Assembly: GCA_045636705.1 (NCBI GenBank)
Contig: JAZTYA010000030.1
Location: 1-64,000 of the forward strand
DNA: 64,000 nucleotides
Direction of reading: 5' to 3'
DNA from: SFWF01 sp045636705
Lineage (GTDB): Bacteria; Bacillota; Clostridia; Oscillospirales; Acutalibacteraceae
Shown here: piece after piece, positions 9,843 to 18,168 of the stretch
Layout: each line of letters opens with the position of its first letter
Numbering within the stretch: position 1 is the stretch's first letter
Position numbers and translations under genes: made by a program
The notes under the pieces: model-generated
What the model saw: the letters and a program-made list of their open reading frames with translations, nothing else
Told to the model about the DNA's origin: nothing
Database searches by the model: none

Positions 9843-10571
9843 TTAATCCTTGGAAAACAGTTTTTGTGCGTTAATTTTAATTTTTTCCGCTTCCCTTTTA
9901 TTAAGCAATTTTAAGGCGTCGTCCCAAAGAGGAGGACGCGAATCAAGATTATGGGAATCGGATGCCAAAATATCAATATACCCTTTTTTAATCATCTTAA
10001 GCAAAAACTTCTTAGAAACTCCATCAACTAAGGCAGATAAATTGCTTTGCAAAATAACGCCTTTATTCTTATAGAACTTAAGCTTTTTGCCGGAAAGAAG
10101 ATAGGGGCATCTCTCCACGTGTGCAAAAATCGGTGTAACCTCGTTTTCCGAAAAGAACAACAAGCTTTCATCTAAATAAAAAGGGTCTATAGACGGAAGC
10201 TCTAAAAGCAGATGGTTTGTTCCCTCAATAACGAGCTTTTTTACGTCGCAATTAACAATGTTAGGGGTATATTTAACCTCTGCGCCAATATGCAACTTTA
10301 AGCCTTGTAGCTCAGGCTCAGCCTTTACTGCATTTAAAAGTTCGTTGTATTTTTCGTTACGCCTTCTTAAAAAATCCTCAAGCGGAATTTTTTCAAGGTC
10401 GAAATGAGGAGTTAAAACGATATTTGTTACACCCTGACTTTTTTCTCTCTTTAAAAGTTCGAGCGACTCATCAATAGATGATGAGCCGTCGTCGAGTGAA
10501 TGTAAAATATGTGTGTGTATATCAGCGAGTTCTTCGCTAATATTACTTTTGTTCTGCGGTTTGTTCGTCAT
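9843..10571 (-). CDS. CpsB/YwqE-type PHP-fold tyrosine phosphatase
   Basis: Manganese-dependent phosphatase that dephosphorylates the adjacent BY-kinase. PHP-domain metal ligands are visible: DIHTHILHSLDDG near the N-terminus, TPHFD, HVERCPYL in the middle, and SDSHN near the C-terminus. About 240 residues, normal for the family. The frame runs open to 10628, but the first part there is low-complexity sequence inside the kinase's tail codons; MTNKPQ at 10571 is the most plausible start, overlapping the kinase end by about 29 bases. The ribosome site is weak, so translation may depend on coupling to the kinase gene. Start uncertain by some codons, function well supported by motifs and context. 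Confidence 0.85.
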   Translation of the reverse strand: MTNKPQNKSNISEELADIHTHILHSLDDGSSSIDESLELLKREKSQGVTNIVLTPHFDLEKIPLEDFLRRRNEKYNELLNAVKAEPELQGLKLHIGAEVKYTPNIVNCDVKKLVIEGTNHLLLELPSIDPFYLDESLLFFSENEVTPIFAHVERCPYLLSGKKLKFYKNKGVILQSNLSALVDGVSKKFLLKMIKKGYIDILASDSHNLDSRPPLWDDALKLLNKREAEKIKINAQKLFSKD

Positions 10572-11301
10572 TATTTTCATCATCATCATTATTGTATTTA
10601 TGATAATAGTAATACTTGTCATAAGCATAGGTCATATCTGCACCTATATCATAACCATTGAGAACCGAACCGATTATGTTTGCCTCTACTGTATTAAGCG
10701 CTGATAGTGCATCCTTAACCTGACGCATATTTGTATAGTTCTGGCGAATTACAAATAAAACGCCGTCGCAACAACGATTTAAAACTGCCGCATCAGATAC
10801 TACTGAAATAGGAGCTGTATCACAAATTACGTAATCAAACTTTTCAGAAAGACCTCTTATTGTGGTTTCAGTTATTTCATCGGTGAAGAATATTGTTGAA
10901 TCCTTTTCAATCTCACCTGATAACATTACATAAAGATTAATGTTATCAATGTATCCGATTGCTTCGTCTGCTGTGCACTCACCCTTAAGCACAGAGCTAA
11001 GTCCAAGCTTTGAAGAATGCTTTATGCGAAGATAACTTTGAACCTTTGGCTTACGAAGGTCGCAGTCTATGAGCAACACCTTTTTTCCTGTCTGCGCTAA
11101 AGATATTGCCAAGTTGATTGACACACTTGTTTTTCCTTCATTAGGTATAGAGGATGTAACTAATATTACCCTACTTTCTTTTTGAGAAAACAAAAAATCA
11201 ATATTAGTTCGAAGAGATTTATATGCCTCTGAAAAAACAAACGGAGAATCTGAAACTAAAAGCGCATTTGTATGCTTGTGTTCTTTTCTCTTAATTTCCA
11301 T
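10543..11301 (-). CDS. CpsD/CapB-type tyrosine autokinase (BY-kinase)
   Basis: Cytoplasmic ATPase half of a bacterial tyrosine kinase that controls polysaccharide export or chain length. It shows Walker A (IPNEGKTSVSINLA), Walker A' (VLLIDCDLRKP) and Walker B (YVICDTAP). The C-terminus carries a tyrosine cluster (YDKYYYYHKY), the autophosphorylation site of the family, followed by an unusual Asp/Asn/Glu tail. ATG 11301 is preferred over the longer frame from 11349 because it has AGGAGC upstream and starts one base after the cpsC stop, indicating coupling. About 252 residues. The partner membrane activator is the gene just upstream, the phosphatase just downstream. Confidence 0.92.
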   Translation of the reverse strand: MEIKRKEHKHTNALLVSDSPFVFSEAYKSLRTNIDFLFSQKESRVILVTSSIPNEGKTSVSINLAISLAQTGKKVLLIDCDLRKPKVQSYLRIKHSSKLGLSSVLKGECTADEAIGYIDNINLYVMLSGEIEKDSTIFFTDEITETTIRGLSEKFDYVICDTAPISVVSDAAVLNRCCDGVLFVIRQNYTNMRQVKDALSALNTVEANIIGSVLNGYDIGADMTYAYDKYYYYHKYNNDDDENNDEQTAEQK

Positions 11302-11302
11302 T

Positions 11303-12040
11303 TTAATGAGAGCTCCTATTCTTAATTTTTGCTTTCTCAAGGCTTTCAAAGGAAGGAATTACACCTAAAACCTTTAATCCTAAAAAGCCTTTGATATCAT
11401 CAGAAGAACTAAATGTAAAATTTAGCAAATATCTGATAAAGCTTAAAACAAAAACTATAACAAAGCCAATTATACCGCTTGTTACAACGTTATTTTTAAT
11501 GTTGGGAGAAACAGGAGTTGAACTGGTTGTAGGTCCGTCAACTGCAGAAACAGCAACGTTACCCGACTTGAAAAGTTCGTTAACCTTAACCGGAACCGTT
11601 TTCTTAAGTTCAACTGCAATCTTATGGGCTCTTTCACTATTGGTGTCAACAATTTTTATTGTGATAACCTGTGAATTTTCTTCGCTCGAAATAGTAATGC
11701 GGCTTGCCAAATCTCCGGAAGTAATGGGAAGATTTAATTCCTCTAAAATTGGAGATAAAATGCTATCTGTTACGATAAGTTCTTTTATTGTTTCGGTTAG
11801 ACGAATTGATGTAACAATCTGCTCGTTGGTAACCTTATCTGTATTGCCGGCCTTAACGTCAACGAACATCTTAACCGATGAACCATACATTGGCGTTATA
11901 AAGAAACTAGAATAAAAAAATGCAACTGTGCCGGCTAATATTGCAACGCAAAGTGCAATCAACCAACTTTTCTTAAGTACAGAAAGCAAAACGGACAAGT
12001 CAATTGTTCGTTGTTTCTCAAGATTTTTCATCTCTTCCAT
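11303..12040 (-). CDS. CpsC/Wzz-type polysaccharide chain-length determinant
   Basis: Membrane adaptor that activates the BY-kinase and sets polymer length. The 245 residues have the Wzz layout: short cytoplasmic N-terminus, a transmembrane helix near 28-50, an extracytoplasmic region of about 120 residues, a Pro-rich segment (TSSTPVSPNIKNN) and a second transmembrane helix (VTSGIIGFVIVFVLSFI) near 190-210, ending in the cytoplasmic piece that contacts the kinase. Start ATG 12040 has GAGGAG six bases upstream. First gene of the cassette, under a consensus promoter. Confidence 0.9.
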   Translation of the reverse strand: MEEMKNLEKQRTIDLSVLLSVLKKSWLIALCVAILAGTVAFFYSSFFITPMYGSSVKMFVDVKAGNTDKVTNEQIVTSIRLTETIKELIVTDSILSPILEELNLPITSGDLASRITISSEENSQVITIKIVDTNSERAHKIAVELKKTVPVKVNELFKSGNVAVSAVDGPTTSSTPVSPNIKNNVVTSGIIGFVIVFVLSFIRYLLNFTFSSSDDIKGFLGLKVLGVIPSFESLEKAKIKNRSSH

Positions 12041-12118
12041 AATTTTCTCCTCAAACTTTTGGTTTTACTTTTTATATGCAAAAGGACATTTTTTTGCCTT
12101 TTAAAAGCATTCTATCAT

Positions 12119-12147
12119 ATTATATACCTATTGCACCGATTTGTCAA
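12119..12147 (-). promoter_or_regulatory. Consensus sigma-A promoter of the polysaccharide cassette
   Basis: TTGACA (12142-12147), 17 bases, TATAAT (12119-12124) on the minus strand: both hexamers and the spacing match consensus. The leader to the ATG is about 75 bases and contains an imperfect inverted repeat (GCTTTTAAAAGGC against a GTCCTTTTGC-type arm at about 12078-12112), which may fold. Confidence 0.75.
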
Positions 12148-12162
12148 ACATTGATTTTAACT

Positions 12163-12426
12163 TTATTGCAAAAGATTGGATTCTTTAAGTTTATTTAAAA
12201 AAGCAGTAATTGTATCCTTTGCCTGTTGTTTAGTAGCGTCGTATTCTTTTAAGAAGGCTTTAAGCAAATTTTCTTCGCTTATCTCCTCTTTTAAAAGGTT
12301 GAATATAAACGCTCCCGACTCGTTAAGAGTTATCATACAATCAAAATTTTCTGTTGATTCTCCTACCGGAATTGCAACCGTTTTATCGGCAACCTCACGA
12401 ACTACAAAATCGTATTTTAATTTCAT
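12163..12426 (-). CDS. PqqD-family small protein
   Basis: An 87-residue protein with the PqqD winged-helix pattern: VVREVADKTVAIPVG, then ITLNESGAFIFNLL, then an acidic helix and a C-terminal LNKLKESNLL helix. PqqD proteins chaperone a precursor peptide to a radical SAM enzyme; other members have unclear roles. Here there is no radical SAM peptide cyclase or recognisable precursor nearby. Its ATG overlaps the upstream HPr-kinase-like gene by four bases (ATGA), so the two are translated together. The role is therefore unknown. Confidence 0.75.
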   Translation of the reverse strand: MKLKYDFVVREVADKTVAIPVGESTENFDCMITLNESGAFIFNLLKEEISEENLLKAFLKEYDATKQQAKDTITAFLNKLKESNLLQ

Positions 12427-13142
12427 TTCTTATCTCCCTTGTCGAAAATAGCTTCATACGAAATCTTTGCCGCTTCTAAATCCTTTGTGCAATTTATCTT
12501 CCACAATTTGCATTTAGAAAGAATTAAATCAAGCATTTTTAAGGTGTTTTCTGCAGCAAGTTTAGTTTTTGGCAAATAAATCTGTTTAAATATTTTGGAT
12601 GAAGCTTCAGCCAAGTCCATAGGAACCGTGCTGTTGCTTTCTGCCCTGTTTATAAAACAAATATCGGTAAGCTCTGCTTTTGTGTTTGTGTTCATCCCTT
12701 CCTTGCCACACCAAGGAGTTCCGTAAACGTAGAGCTTTGAATCGATATATCTTATAATCGGCTTGTCGCCGTTAATAATTGTAACCTCATCTTTAAAGAG
12801 TTCCTTATAAAGCATCATATGTGTCGTTTTGCCGACACCGCTGTTAGCTACTAAAGCTATTGTCCTGTCCCCCAGCGAAAAAACCGCCGAATGCAACATA
12901 AGAGCATCCATTTCAGGTGCCGTCAAAGAAAACTTGCGGTGAACGTTTACCGTTTCAAGATGTGGTTCTTTAAAGGAATCGCGATAATAAGGACAGGTCT
13001 TTTCAAATTCTATGTCCGCATCGGTTGTTTCTATAACAAAATCAGCTTTTTCAAAATCGGATATGTAGTTTTTACATTGTTTTTCTATAAACCGGAACTT
13101 GTTTTTCACTTCAATATTGAAGTCTGCAACTCTAATTTTCAC
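12423..13142 (-). CDS. HPr-kinase-like P-loop protein partnered with PqqD
   Basis: 239 residues with a P-loop (NSGVGKTTHM, near residue 100) in an HprK/PEPCK-like context, followed by a segment with INGDKPIIRY and YGTPWCGKEG typical of HPr-kinase-like proteins found next to small PqqD or RiPP-type genes. It is not the true HPr kinase: the long N-terminal domain is missing. The start is GTG at 13142 with AGGGGAAT upstream. It is 43 bases behind hpt and overlaps the PqqD gene by four bases. A kinase or nucleotide-binding role can be inferred; the substrate cannot. Confidence 0.7.
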   Translation of the reverse strand: MKIRVADFNIEVKNKFRFIEKQCKNYISDFEKADFVIETTDADIEFEKTCPYYRDSFKEPHLETVNVHRKFSLTAPEMDALMLHSAVFSLGDRTIALVANSGVGKTTHMMLYKELFKDEVTIINGDKPIIRYIDSKLYVYGTPWCGKEGMNTNTKAELTDICFINRAESNSTVPMDLAEASSKIFKQIYLPKTKLAAENTLKMLDLILSKCKLWKINCTKDLEAAKISYEAIFDKGDKK

Positions 13143-13185
13143 TTTATTCCCCTAAACGTCTGTAATTAATCAAAATGCTTAAATG

Positions 13186-13743
13186 CTATTCGCCGGTATT
13201 ATATTCTGCTATATACGGAAGGTTTCTGTACTCCTCTCCACAGTCAAGTCCGTATCCTATTACAAAGTAATCGGGTATGGTAAATAGAGAAATATCGGCT
13301 TTAAAATCTACTACTCTTCTTGAAGGCTTGTCCAAAAGGGTTACAACCTTTAATGAAAGAGGATTTCTTTCTTTTAACATTTTGCAAATATCGTTTAAAG
13401 TTCTTCCGGTATCAACGATATCCTCAACAATAATTACGTGATATTTGCTTATATCCTGTTCTAAATCCATTACGATTTTAACATTGCCCGATGAAGATGT
13501 TCCCTCGTAATAGCTTTTTGCGCACATGAAATCTACTGCGCAAGGAACTGTAACAGCACGGCATAAATCTGCCAAGAAAACGAAGCTTCCCTTTAGGATG
13601 CCAACAAGCAAAATCGGTCTGCCGTCATACATCTCGTCAATCTGTTTTCCTGCGTTGGCGATAGCTTCATCAATCTGCTCTTTAGTGACTACGACACGCT
13701 TAATTTTGCTTTTGTATTCTTCGATTGTTTTAAATTCTGCCAT
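13186..13743 (-). CDS. hpt: Hypoxanthine phosphoribosyltransferase
   Basis: Salvages hypoxanthine and guanine to IMP and GMP using PRPP. 185 residues, normal length. The PRPP loop VIIVEDIVDTGRTL and the earlier LLVGILKGSFVFLADL segment are both characteristic, and the C-terminal FVIGYGLDCGEEYRNLPYI signature completes the family match. ATG 13743 has AAAGGGG upstream and its own promoter. Co-directional with the HPr-kinase-like/PqqD pair that follows 43 bases later. Confidence 0.96.
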   Translation of the reverse strand: MAEFKTIEEYKSKIKRVVVTKEQIDEAIANAGKQIDEMYDGRPILLVGILKGSFVFLADLCRAVTVPCAVDFMCAKSYYEGTSSSGNVKIVMDLEQDISKYHVIIVEDIVDTGRTLNDICKMLKERNPLSLKVVTLLDKPSRRVVDFKADISLFTIPDYFVIGYGLDCGEEYRNLPYIAEYNTGE

Positions 13744-13774
13744 GATGTAACCCCTTTATTATATAATTAATATT

Positions 13775-13803
13775 ATTATACTTCTATTTATAATTTTTTT
13801 CAA
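13775..13803 (-). promoter_or_regulatory. Sigma-A promoter of hpt
   Basis: TTGAAA (13798-13803), 17 bases, TATAAT (13775-13780) on the minus strand, about 30 bases ahead of the hpt ATG. Confidence 0.6.
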
Positions 13804-13907
13804 CTGTTTTTATCGAAATTTAGTGCTTTTATGATTAAAATATTCACTCCTAGATAAAAGTGTCGTTTTCTCTGCGTGCAATAGAGCTTTTAAGACAAAA
13901 TATAATG

Positions 13908-13936
13908 TTGACTTTACACCGCTTAAAGTTTATATT
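13908..13936 (+). promoter_or_regulatory. Sigma-A promoter of the aminotransferase-maf pair
   Basis: TTGACT (13908-13913), 17 bases, TATATT (13931-13936), about 36 bases ahead of the ATG. It is divergent from the hpt promoter in a 229-base gap that otherwise shows nothing recognisable. Confidence 0.55.
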
Positions 13937-13972
13937 TATATTAAAACATAATTTTATTTGGAGAGATTTTAA

Positions 13973-15154
13973 ATGATTTCAGAAAAAGATTATAAACTTG
14001 GCTCTGCGCGTTCTTCTATCCGCGAACTTTTCGAATATGGTAGAAAGCAGGCCGAACTAATAGGTCCTGAAAACGTATTTGATTTTAGTCTTGGAAATCC
14101 CAGCACCCCTGCGCCGACAGTTCTTGATGATGCTATTATCGAACTTTTAAGCAACGGAAACACTGTTAAGGCACACGGTTATACAAGCGCTAACGGTTGC
14201 ATTGAGATTAGAAGCGCTATATCAAACTCTTTAAATAAAAGATTTGGCATTAACTCAAAGCCAAACGAATTCTATATTACCTGTGGTGCCGCTGCGGCTC
14301 TTTGTTGCACCCTTGCGGCTATTTGTGGCGAAGAGGATGCTGAAGTGATTGCTATTGCTCCCTACTTCCCCGAATATAAGGTTTTCACAGAGGGCGCAGG
14401 TGCAAACTTTAAGGTTGTATCGGCAGATACTAAGGCTTTCCAGATTAATTTTGACGAGCTTGAAAGCATCATAACCAAAAAGACTGCAGGAATTATCATC
14501 AACTCTCCAAACAATCCTTCGGGCGTTGTTTATTCTAAGGAAACACTCTTAAACCTAGCTTCCGTTTTAAGTGAAAAAGAAAAGGAATTCGGACACCCGA
14601 TTTATATCATTTCAGATGAGCCGTATAGAGAGCTTGTATATGGCGATATTGAGGTGCCCTTCGTACCTACTCTTTACAAGAACACTGTTGTTTGTTATTC
14701 ATACAGTAAATCCCTTTCACTACCGGGTGAACGTATAGGTTACGTTTACGTTCCAGGCGAAGCTTATGAGTCCGAGCGTCTTTATGCCGCCGTTGCAGGA
14801 GCAGGAAGAAGAATGGGCTACGTTTGTGCTCCTTCCCTTTTACAGTTAGCTGTAGCAAAGTGCGTTGATGCTAAACCTAATCTTGAAGATTATACAACCA
14901 ACCGAAATCTTCTTTTAGAGGCTCTTACCTCATACGGATATGAGTGTGCAGCTCCCGATGGTGCTTTCTACCTTTTCGTAAAGGCTCCAAACGGCGACGG
15001 AAATGCATTCTCAGAAAAAGCTAAGGAAAAGAATCTGCTTATCGTTTCAGGTGAAAGCTTTGGATGCAAAGAATTCGTCAGACTTTCGTACTGTGTTAGC
15101 ACTAAGACTGTAAAGGGTGCTTTGCCGATATTTAAGGAGTTGATAGAGTGTTAG
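13973..15154 (+). CDS. PLP-dependent class I/II aminotransferase
   Basis: 393-residue fold-type I aminotransferase, probably aspartate-type or a related amino acid. Visible: NPSTPAP and HGYTSANGCIEIR in the N-terminal half, the NSPNNPSG segment, ISDEPYRELVY (PLP-ring Asp and Tyr), the Schiff-base lysine in YSYSKSLSLPGERIGY near residue 245, and a late Arg in FVRLSYC that would hold the substrate carboxylate. GGAGAG precedes the ATG. The maf gene starts inside its last codons. Substrate not assignable from sequence alone. Confidence 0.9.
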   Translation: MISEKDYKLGSARSSIRELFEYGRKQAELIGPENVFDFSLGNPSTPAPTVLDDAIIELLSNGNTVKAHGYTSANGCIEIRSAISNSLNKRFGINSKPNEFYITCGAAAALCCTLAAICGEEDAEVIAIAPYFPEYKVFTEGAGANFKVVSADTKAFQINFDELESIITKKTAGIIINSPNNPSGVVYSKETLLNLASVLSEKEKEFGHPIYIISDEPYRELVYGDIEVPFVPTLYKNTVVCYSYSKSLSLPGERIGYVYVPGEAYESERLYAAVAGAGRRMGYVCAPSLLQLAVAKCVDAKPNLEDYTTNRNLLLEALTSYGYECAAPDGAFYLFVKAPNGDGNAFSEKAKEKNLLIVSGESFGCKEFVRLSYCVSTKTVKGALPIFKELIEC

Positions 15155-15696
15155 TTTTAGCCTCTGCTTCCCCTAGAAGACAGGAGTTAATATCTCTTAT
15201 TACCGAAGATTTCAAGGTTGCTCCTGCAAACGTTGACGAAAGTTTTTCAAACGATACGCCTTGTGAAAGCGTGCCCGAAATGTTGGCGGTCAGAAAGGCT
15301 TTAGCGGCGGCAAAAGAGCATCCTTTGGATACGGTTATCGGATGCGACACCTCGGTTATCGTTGACGATGAAATTTTAGGCAAACCTCAGGATGACCAAG
15401 ATGCTTTTAGAATGTTAAAACTTCTATCAGGTAAAACACACAAGGTAATTACCGGTTGTGCCATTTTTAAAAACGGTAAATCGCTTAGTTTTTCCGAAAC
15501 CACCCTCGTTACATTTTATCCCTTAACGGATGATGAAATTGACGCCTATATCTCAACCTTAGAGCCTAGAGATAAAGCCGGTGCTTACGGCATCCAAGGT
15601 TTTGGTTCTTTGTTAGTCAAGGAAATCCACGGTGACTTTTTTAACGTTGTCGGTTTGCCGGTTGCAAAACTTAATAAAATGCTAAAAAGAATATAA
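15148..15696 (+). CDS. maf: Maf-family nucleoside triphosphate pyrophosphatase
   Basis: House-cleaning pyrophosphatase for non-canonical nucleotides (dTTP/UTP type in many bacteria), also linked to septum formation. 182 residues, full length. Motifs: LASASPRRQEL at the start, VIGCDTSVIVDDEILGKP, SGKTHKVITGCAIF and the DKAGAYGIQGFGSLLV segment. Start is GTG 15148, seven bases inside the aminotransferase end, with AAGGAG upstream. Confidence 0.95.
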   Translation: MLVLASASPRRQELISLITEDFKVAPANVDESFSNDTPCESVPEMLAVRKALAAAKEHPLDTVIGCDTSVIVDDEILGKPQDDQDAFRMLKLLSGKTHKVITGCAIFKNGKSLSFSETTLVTFYPLTDDEIDAYISTLEPRDKAGAYGIQGFGSLLVKEIHGDFFNVVGLPVAKLNKMLKRI

Positions 15697-15700
15697 AAAA

Positions 15701-15730
15701 AAGAGCTATTCGAAATTTCGAATAGCTCTT
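15701..15730. terminator. Bidirectional terminator between maf and the nhaC-like gene
   Basis: A perfect 30-base palindrome (AAGAGCTATTCGAA and its complement) flanked by an A-run on the left; it lies between two convergent genes and can serve both. Confidence 0.85.
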
Positions 15731-15745
15731 ATATTTTGCTTAATA

Positions 15746-17326
15746 TTACGCCTTTTTAGTTAGCATTTTGATTACGAAAAGGGTTCCAACAGTAAGCACT
15801 ACTCCAACAGGAAGAACAACGTAAACATTCTGAACGAATCCTGCTAAAATGAAGAGCACGAAGGAAATTCCTGCAACGGTTAATGCATAAGGCAATTGGG
15901 TTGAAACGTGGTTGATGTGGTTGCACTGTGCACCTGCAGAAGACATAATTGTTGTATCTGAAATAGGTGAGCAATGGTCACCGCAAACAGAACCTGCAAG
16001 GCAAGCAGACATACCGATAACGCCAAGCTCTGTTCCTGCAGGGAACACGCTTAAAACGATAGGAATTAAGATTCCGAAGGTTCCCCAAGACGTTCCTGTT
16101 GCAAAGGAAATTCCGCAAGCTACAAGGAAGATAATTGCAGGAAGGAATGACTGAAGTGCGCTAGCGTTAGCAAGAGCGCCCTGAACGAATGTATCAGACT
16201 CTAAAAGGCCTGTCATATTCTTAAGAGAGGTTGCCATTGTTAGAATGATAATTGCAGGCACCATTGCGATAAAGCCCTTGGGAATGCAGTTCATTGCATC
16301 CTTAAAGGTTAAAAGACGGCGAGCAACGAAGTAAATCATTGTAACAATAAGTGCAATAAGTCCACCCCAAGGAAGAGCAACGGTAGCGTCTGTGTTACCG
16401 AAAGCGTCGATAAAGTTCATTCCGCCTTCGTTACCAACGTAGTAAAGTGCAAATACGCAAATTCCGATAAGTACGATTATTGGAAGAATTAGGTCAATAA
16501 CTCTTGCCTTTTGTGTGGTAGGTACGTCTTCTTCGTCGTTTGATTCAGCATCGCCTGACGTAAAGAGGTCGCCATTCATAGCATTTAATTCGTGGCGTTT
16601 CATCGGGCCGTAATCGAACTTCATAAGGGTTAAACCAATTACGAAAACGAAGGTTAAAAGTGAATAGAAGTTATAAGGAATAGCCTGGCAGAAAAGAACG
16701 ATTCCGTTAACGCCTTCGGGTGCAAACTCTGAAACTGCAGCAGCCCAAGAAGAGATAGGAGCTATCATGCAGATAGGAGCTGCGGTAGCATCAATTAAGT
16801 AAGCAAGCTTTGCACGAGACATTTTAGCTTGGTCGGTAACAGGGCGCATAACGGCACCAACTGTTAAGCAGTTAAAATAGTCGTCGATAAAAATAAGTAC
16901 ACCGAAGATAAAGGTAGCAATAGATGCTCCAACCTTTGTCTTAACGTGCTTTGATGCCCACTGGCCAAAAGCTTTTGAGCCGCCTGCCTTGTTTAAAAGG
17001 GCAACTACAGCACCGAGTAAAACGAGGAAAAGAAAAATTCCTGCGGTACCCGAAACTGCATCAATAATGCCGGTGCTGATAACCGAGTCTACTGTTTTGA
17101 TGGGATTAAATCCTGTAAAGAGAAGTCCACCCATAAGGATACCAACGAAAAGAGAAGAATAAGCCTCTTTTGTAATAAGTGCTAATGCAATAGCAATTAC
17201 AGGTGGAAAGAGAGACCAAAGCGTTCCGATAGGACTTGTGATGTCGCCTGTAAGAGCACAAAGCACGCCAAAGCCTACAACGAAAGCAATAATCAATAAA
17301 TTGGGGATAATTTTCTTTGCTGTCAT
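15746..17326 (-). CDS. NhaC-family Na+/H+ antiporter
   Basis: 526-residue polytopic membrane protein with about eleven to twelve hydrophobic helices. Family landmarks include the LITKEAYSSLFVGILMGGLL segment, IDDYFNCLTVGAVMRPVTD and SWAAAVSEF in the middle, and the late SFATGTSWGTFGI and CGDHCSPISDTTIMSSAGA blocks with conserved polar residues within membrane segments. An acidic cytoplasmic loop near residue 250 is common in this group. It exports sodium in exchange for protons, or possibly another amino- or organic-acid counter-ion. Monocistronic, with its own promoter and a shared terminator. Confidence 0.85.
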   Translation of the reverse strand: MTAKKIIPNLLIIAFVVGFGVLCALTGDITSPIGTLWSLFPPVIAIALALITKEAYSSLFVGILMGGLLFTGFNPIKTVDSVISTGIIDAVSGTAGIFLFLVLLGAVVALLNKAGGSKAFGQWASKHVKTKVGASIATFIFGVLIFIDDYFNCLTVGAVMRPVTDQAKMSRAKLAYLIDATAAPICMIAPISSWAAAVSEFAPEGVNGIVLFCQAIPYNFYSLLTFVFVIGLTLMKFDYGPMKRHELNAMNGDLFTSGDAESNDEEDVPTTQKARVIDLILPIIVLIGICVFALYYVGNEGGMNFIDAFGNTDATVALPWGGLIALIVTMIYFVARRLLTFKDAMNCIPKGFIAMVPAIIILTMATSLKNMTGLLESDTFVQGALANASALQSFLPAIIFLVACGISFATGTSWGTFGILIPIVLSVFPAGTELGVIGMSACLAGSVCGDHCSPISDTTIMSSAGAQCNHINHVSTQLPYALTVAGISFVLFILAGFVQNVYVVLPVGVVLTVGTLFVIKMLTKKA

Positions 17327-17373
17327 TTTTTATATCTCCTTTTTTAATTTAAATATTAAAAATATTTATCAAA

Positions 17374-17402
17374 ATATTAACACATTATGAAATCATAGTC
17401 AA
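17374..17402 (-). promoter_or_regulatory. Sigma-A promoter of the nhaC-like gene
   Basis: TTGACT (17397-17402), 17 bases, TAATAT (17374-17379) on the minus strand, about 48 bases ahead of the ATG. Confidence 0.55.
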
Positions 17403-17414
17403 CAAAAATTACCA

Positions 17415-18167
17415 TTAATCCATAGCAAATCCCATATACATTTTGTCTGCCAGCACTTCTTTTAATGGACAAAGCATTCCGAACGGCTTTTTAAAATCGT
17501 TTGTTCTGACCATGGCGTTATTGATTGATAGTTTGTTAAGGAGAGAATCAAGTCCTGATTTATTGCCGATAAATTCCCTTAAAAAGGCCTTATCGTCTTC
17601 TATTTCAACAAGTCCGCAAAAGTCTTTTCCGATAAAGAATTTTCCGTTTTCTCCAATAATTTCAAGCATCTCTTCCCAAACGATATGAGGTTTATCCTTT
17701 AAAAGCTCTTCCCTTTTTTTATTATATTGCTTTGCGGTTACAAAAGAGAGGTTCTGTTCTTCATTTGTGAGTTTAGTGTGCTCATACTCGTTAAAATAAA
17801 ATGCAGTTTTAAAACCGAGTTTTTCATAAAAGTTAAAAAGGCTTTCGCTTGACGGCTTTATTATAAGGGCTCCCTTGCCCGTTTGGGTTGCCTTTTCCCT
17901 TGCCTTATCCATAAGCTTTCGCATATAACCTTTGCCTCTAAATTCAGGGTCGGTTACTACGGCATAGACATAGTATGCAGGTGTCTTTTGGTTGTCCGCA
18001 AAAAGAGCGCAGTCAAACATATAAAGCATTGATACCAGCCTGTTTTCTTCGGCAATATAGGTACAGTTGTTTTCAAAAAATCTTTCGGTAAACTCTTTTG
18101 CAAACTCGATTCCATCTTCGGGGAATCCCGACAAATAAAGGTTTATCGCCTGTTCTTTTAGGTTCAT
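17415..18167 (-). CDS. GNAT-family N-acetyltransferase
   Basis: 250 residues with the acetyl-CoA-binding motif A, DPEFRGKGYMRKLMDKAREKA in its core (Arg/Gly pattern RGKGYMRKLM), preceded by VYAVVTDPEF and followed by LIIKPSSESLFNFYEKLGF, the usual motif B helix. The C-terminal 100 residues are an extra domain with no clear identity. ATG 18167 (MNLKEQ) is chosen over the open extension to 18251 because AAAGGAG lies just upstream and it starts one base after the stop of the DUF2156 gene, so the two form a coupled pair. Acceptor substrate unknown. Confidence 0.82.
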   Translation of the reverse strand: MNLKEQAINLYLSGFPEDGIEFAKEFTERFFENNCTYIAEENRLVSMLYMFDCALFADNQKTPAYYVYAVVTDPEFRGKGYMRKLMDKAREKATQTGKGALIIKPSSESLFNFYEKLGFKTAFYFNEYEHTKLTNEEQNLSFVTAKQYNKKREELLKDKPHIVWEEMLEIIGENGKFFIGKDFCGLVEIEDDKAFLREFIGNKSGLDSLLNKLSINNAMVRTNDFKKPFGMLCPLKEVLADKMYMGFAMD

Positions 18168-18168
18168 T

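Noticed and set aside
11391..11915. Plus-strand 174-codon frame opposite the cpsC-like gene.
   Set aside because: Antisense of a well-supported Wzz protein; no start signal.
12423..13142. Genuine HPr kinase/phosphorylase for carbon control.
   Set aside because: Too short, lacks the N-terminal domain, and is paired with PqqD; better called HPr-kinase-like.
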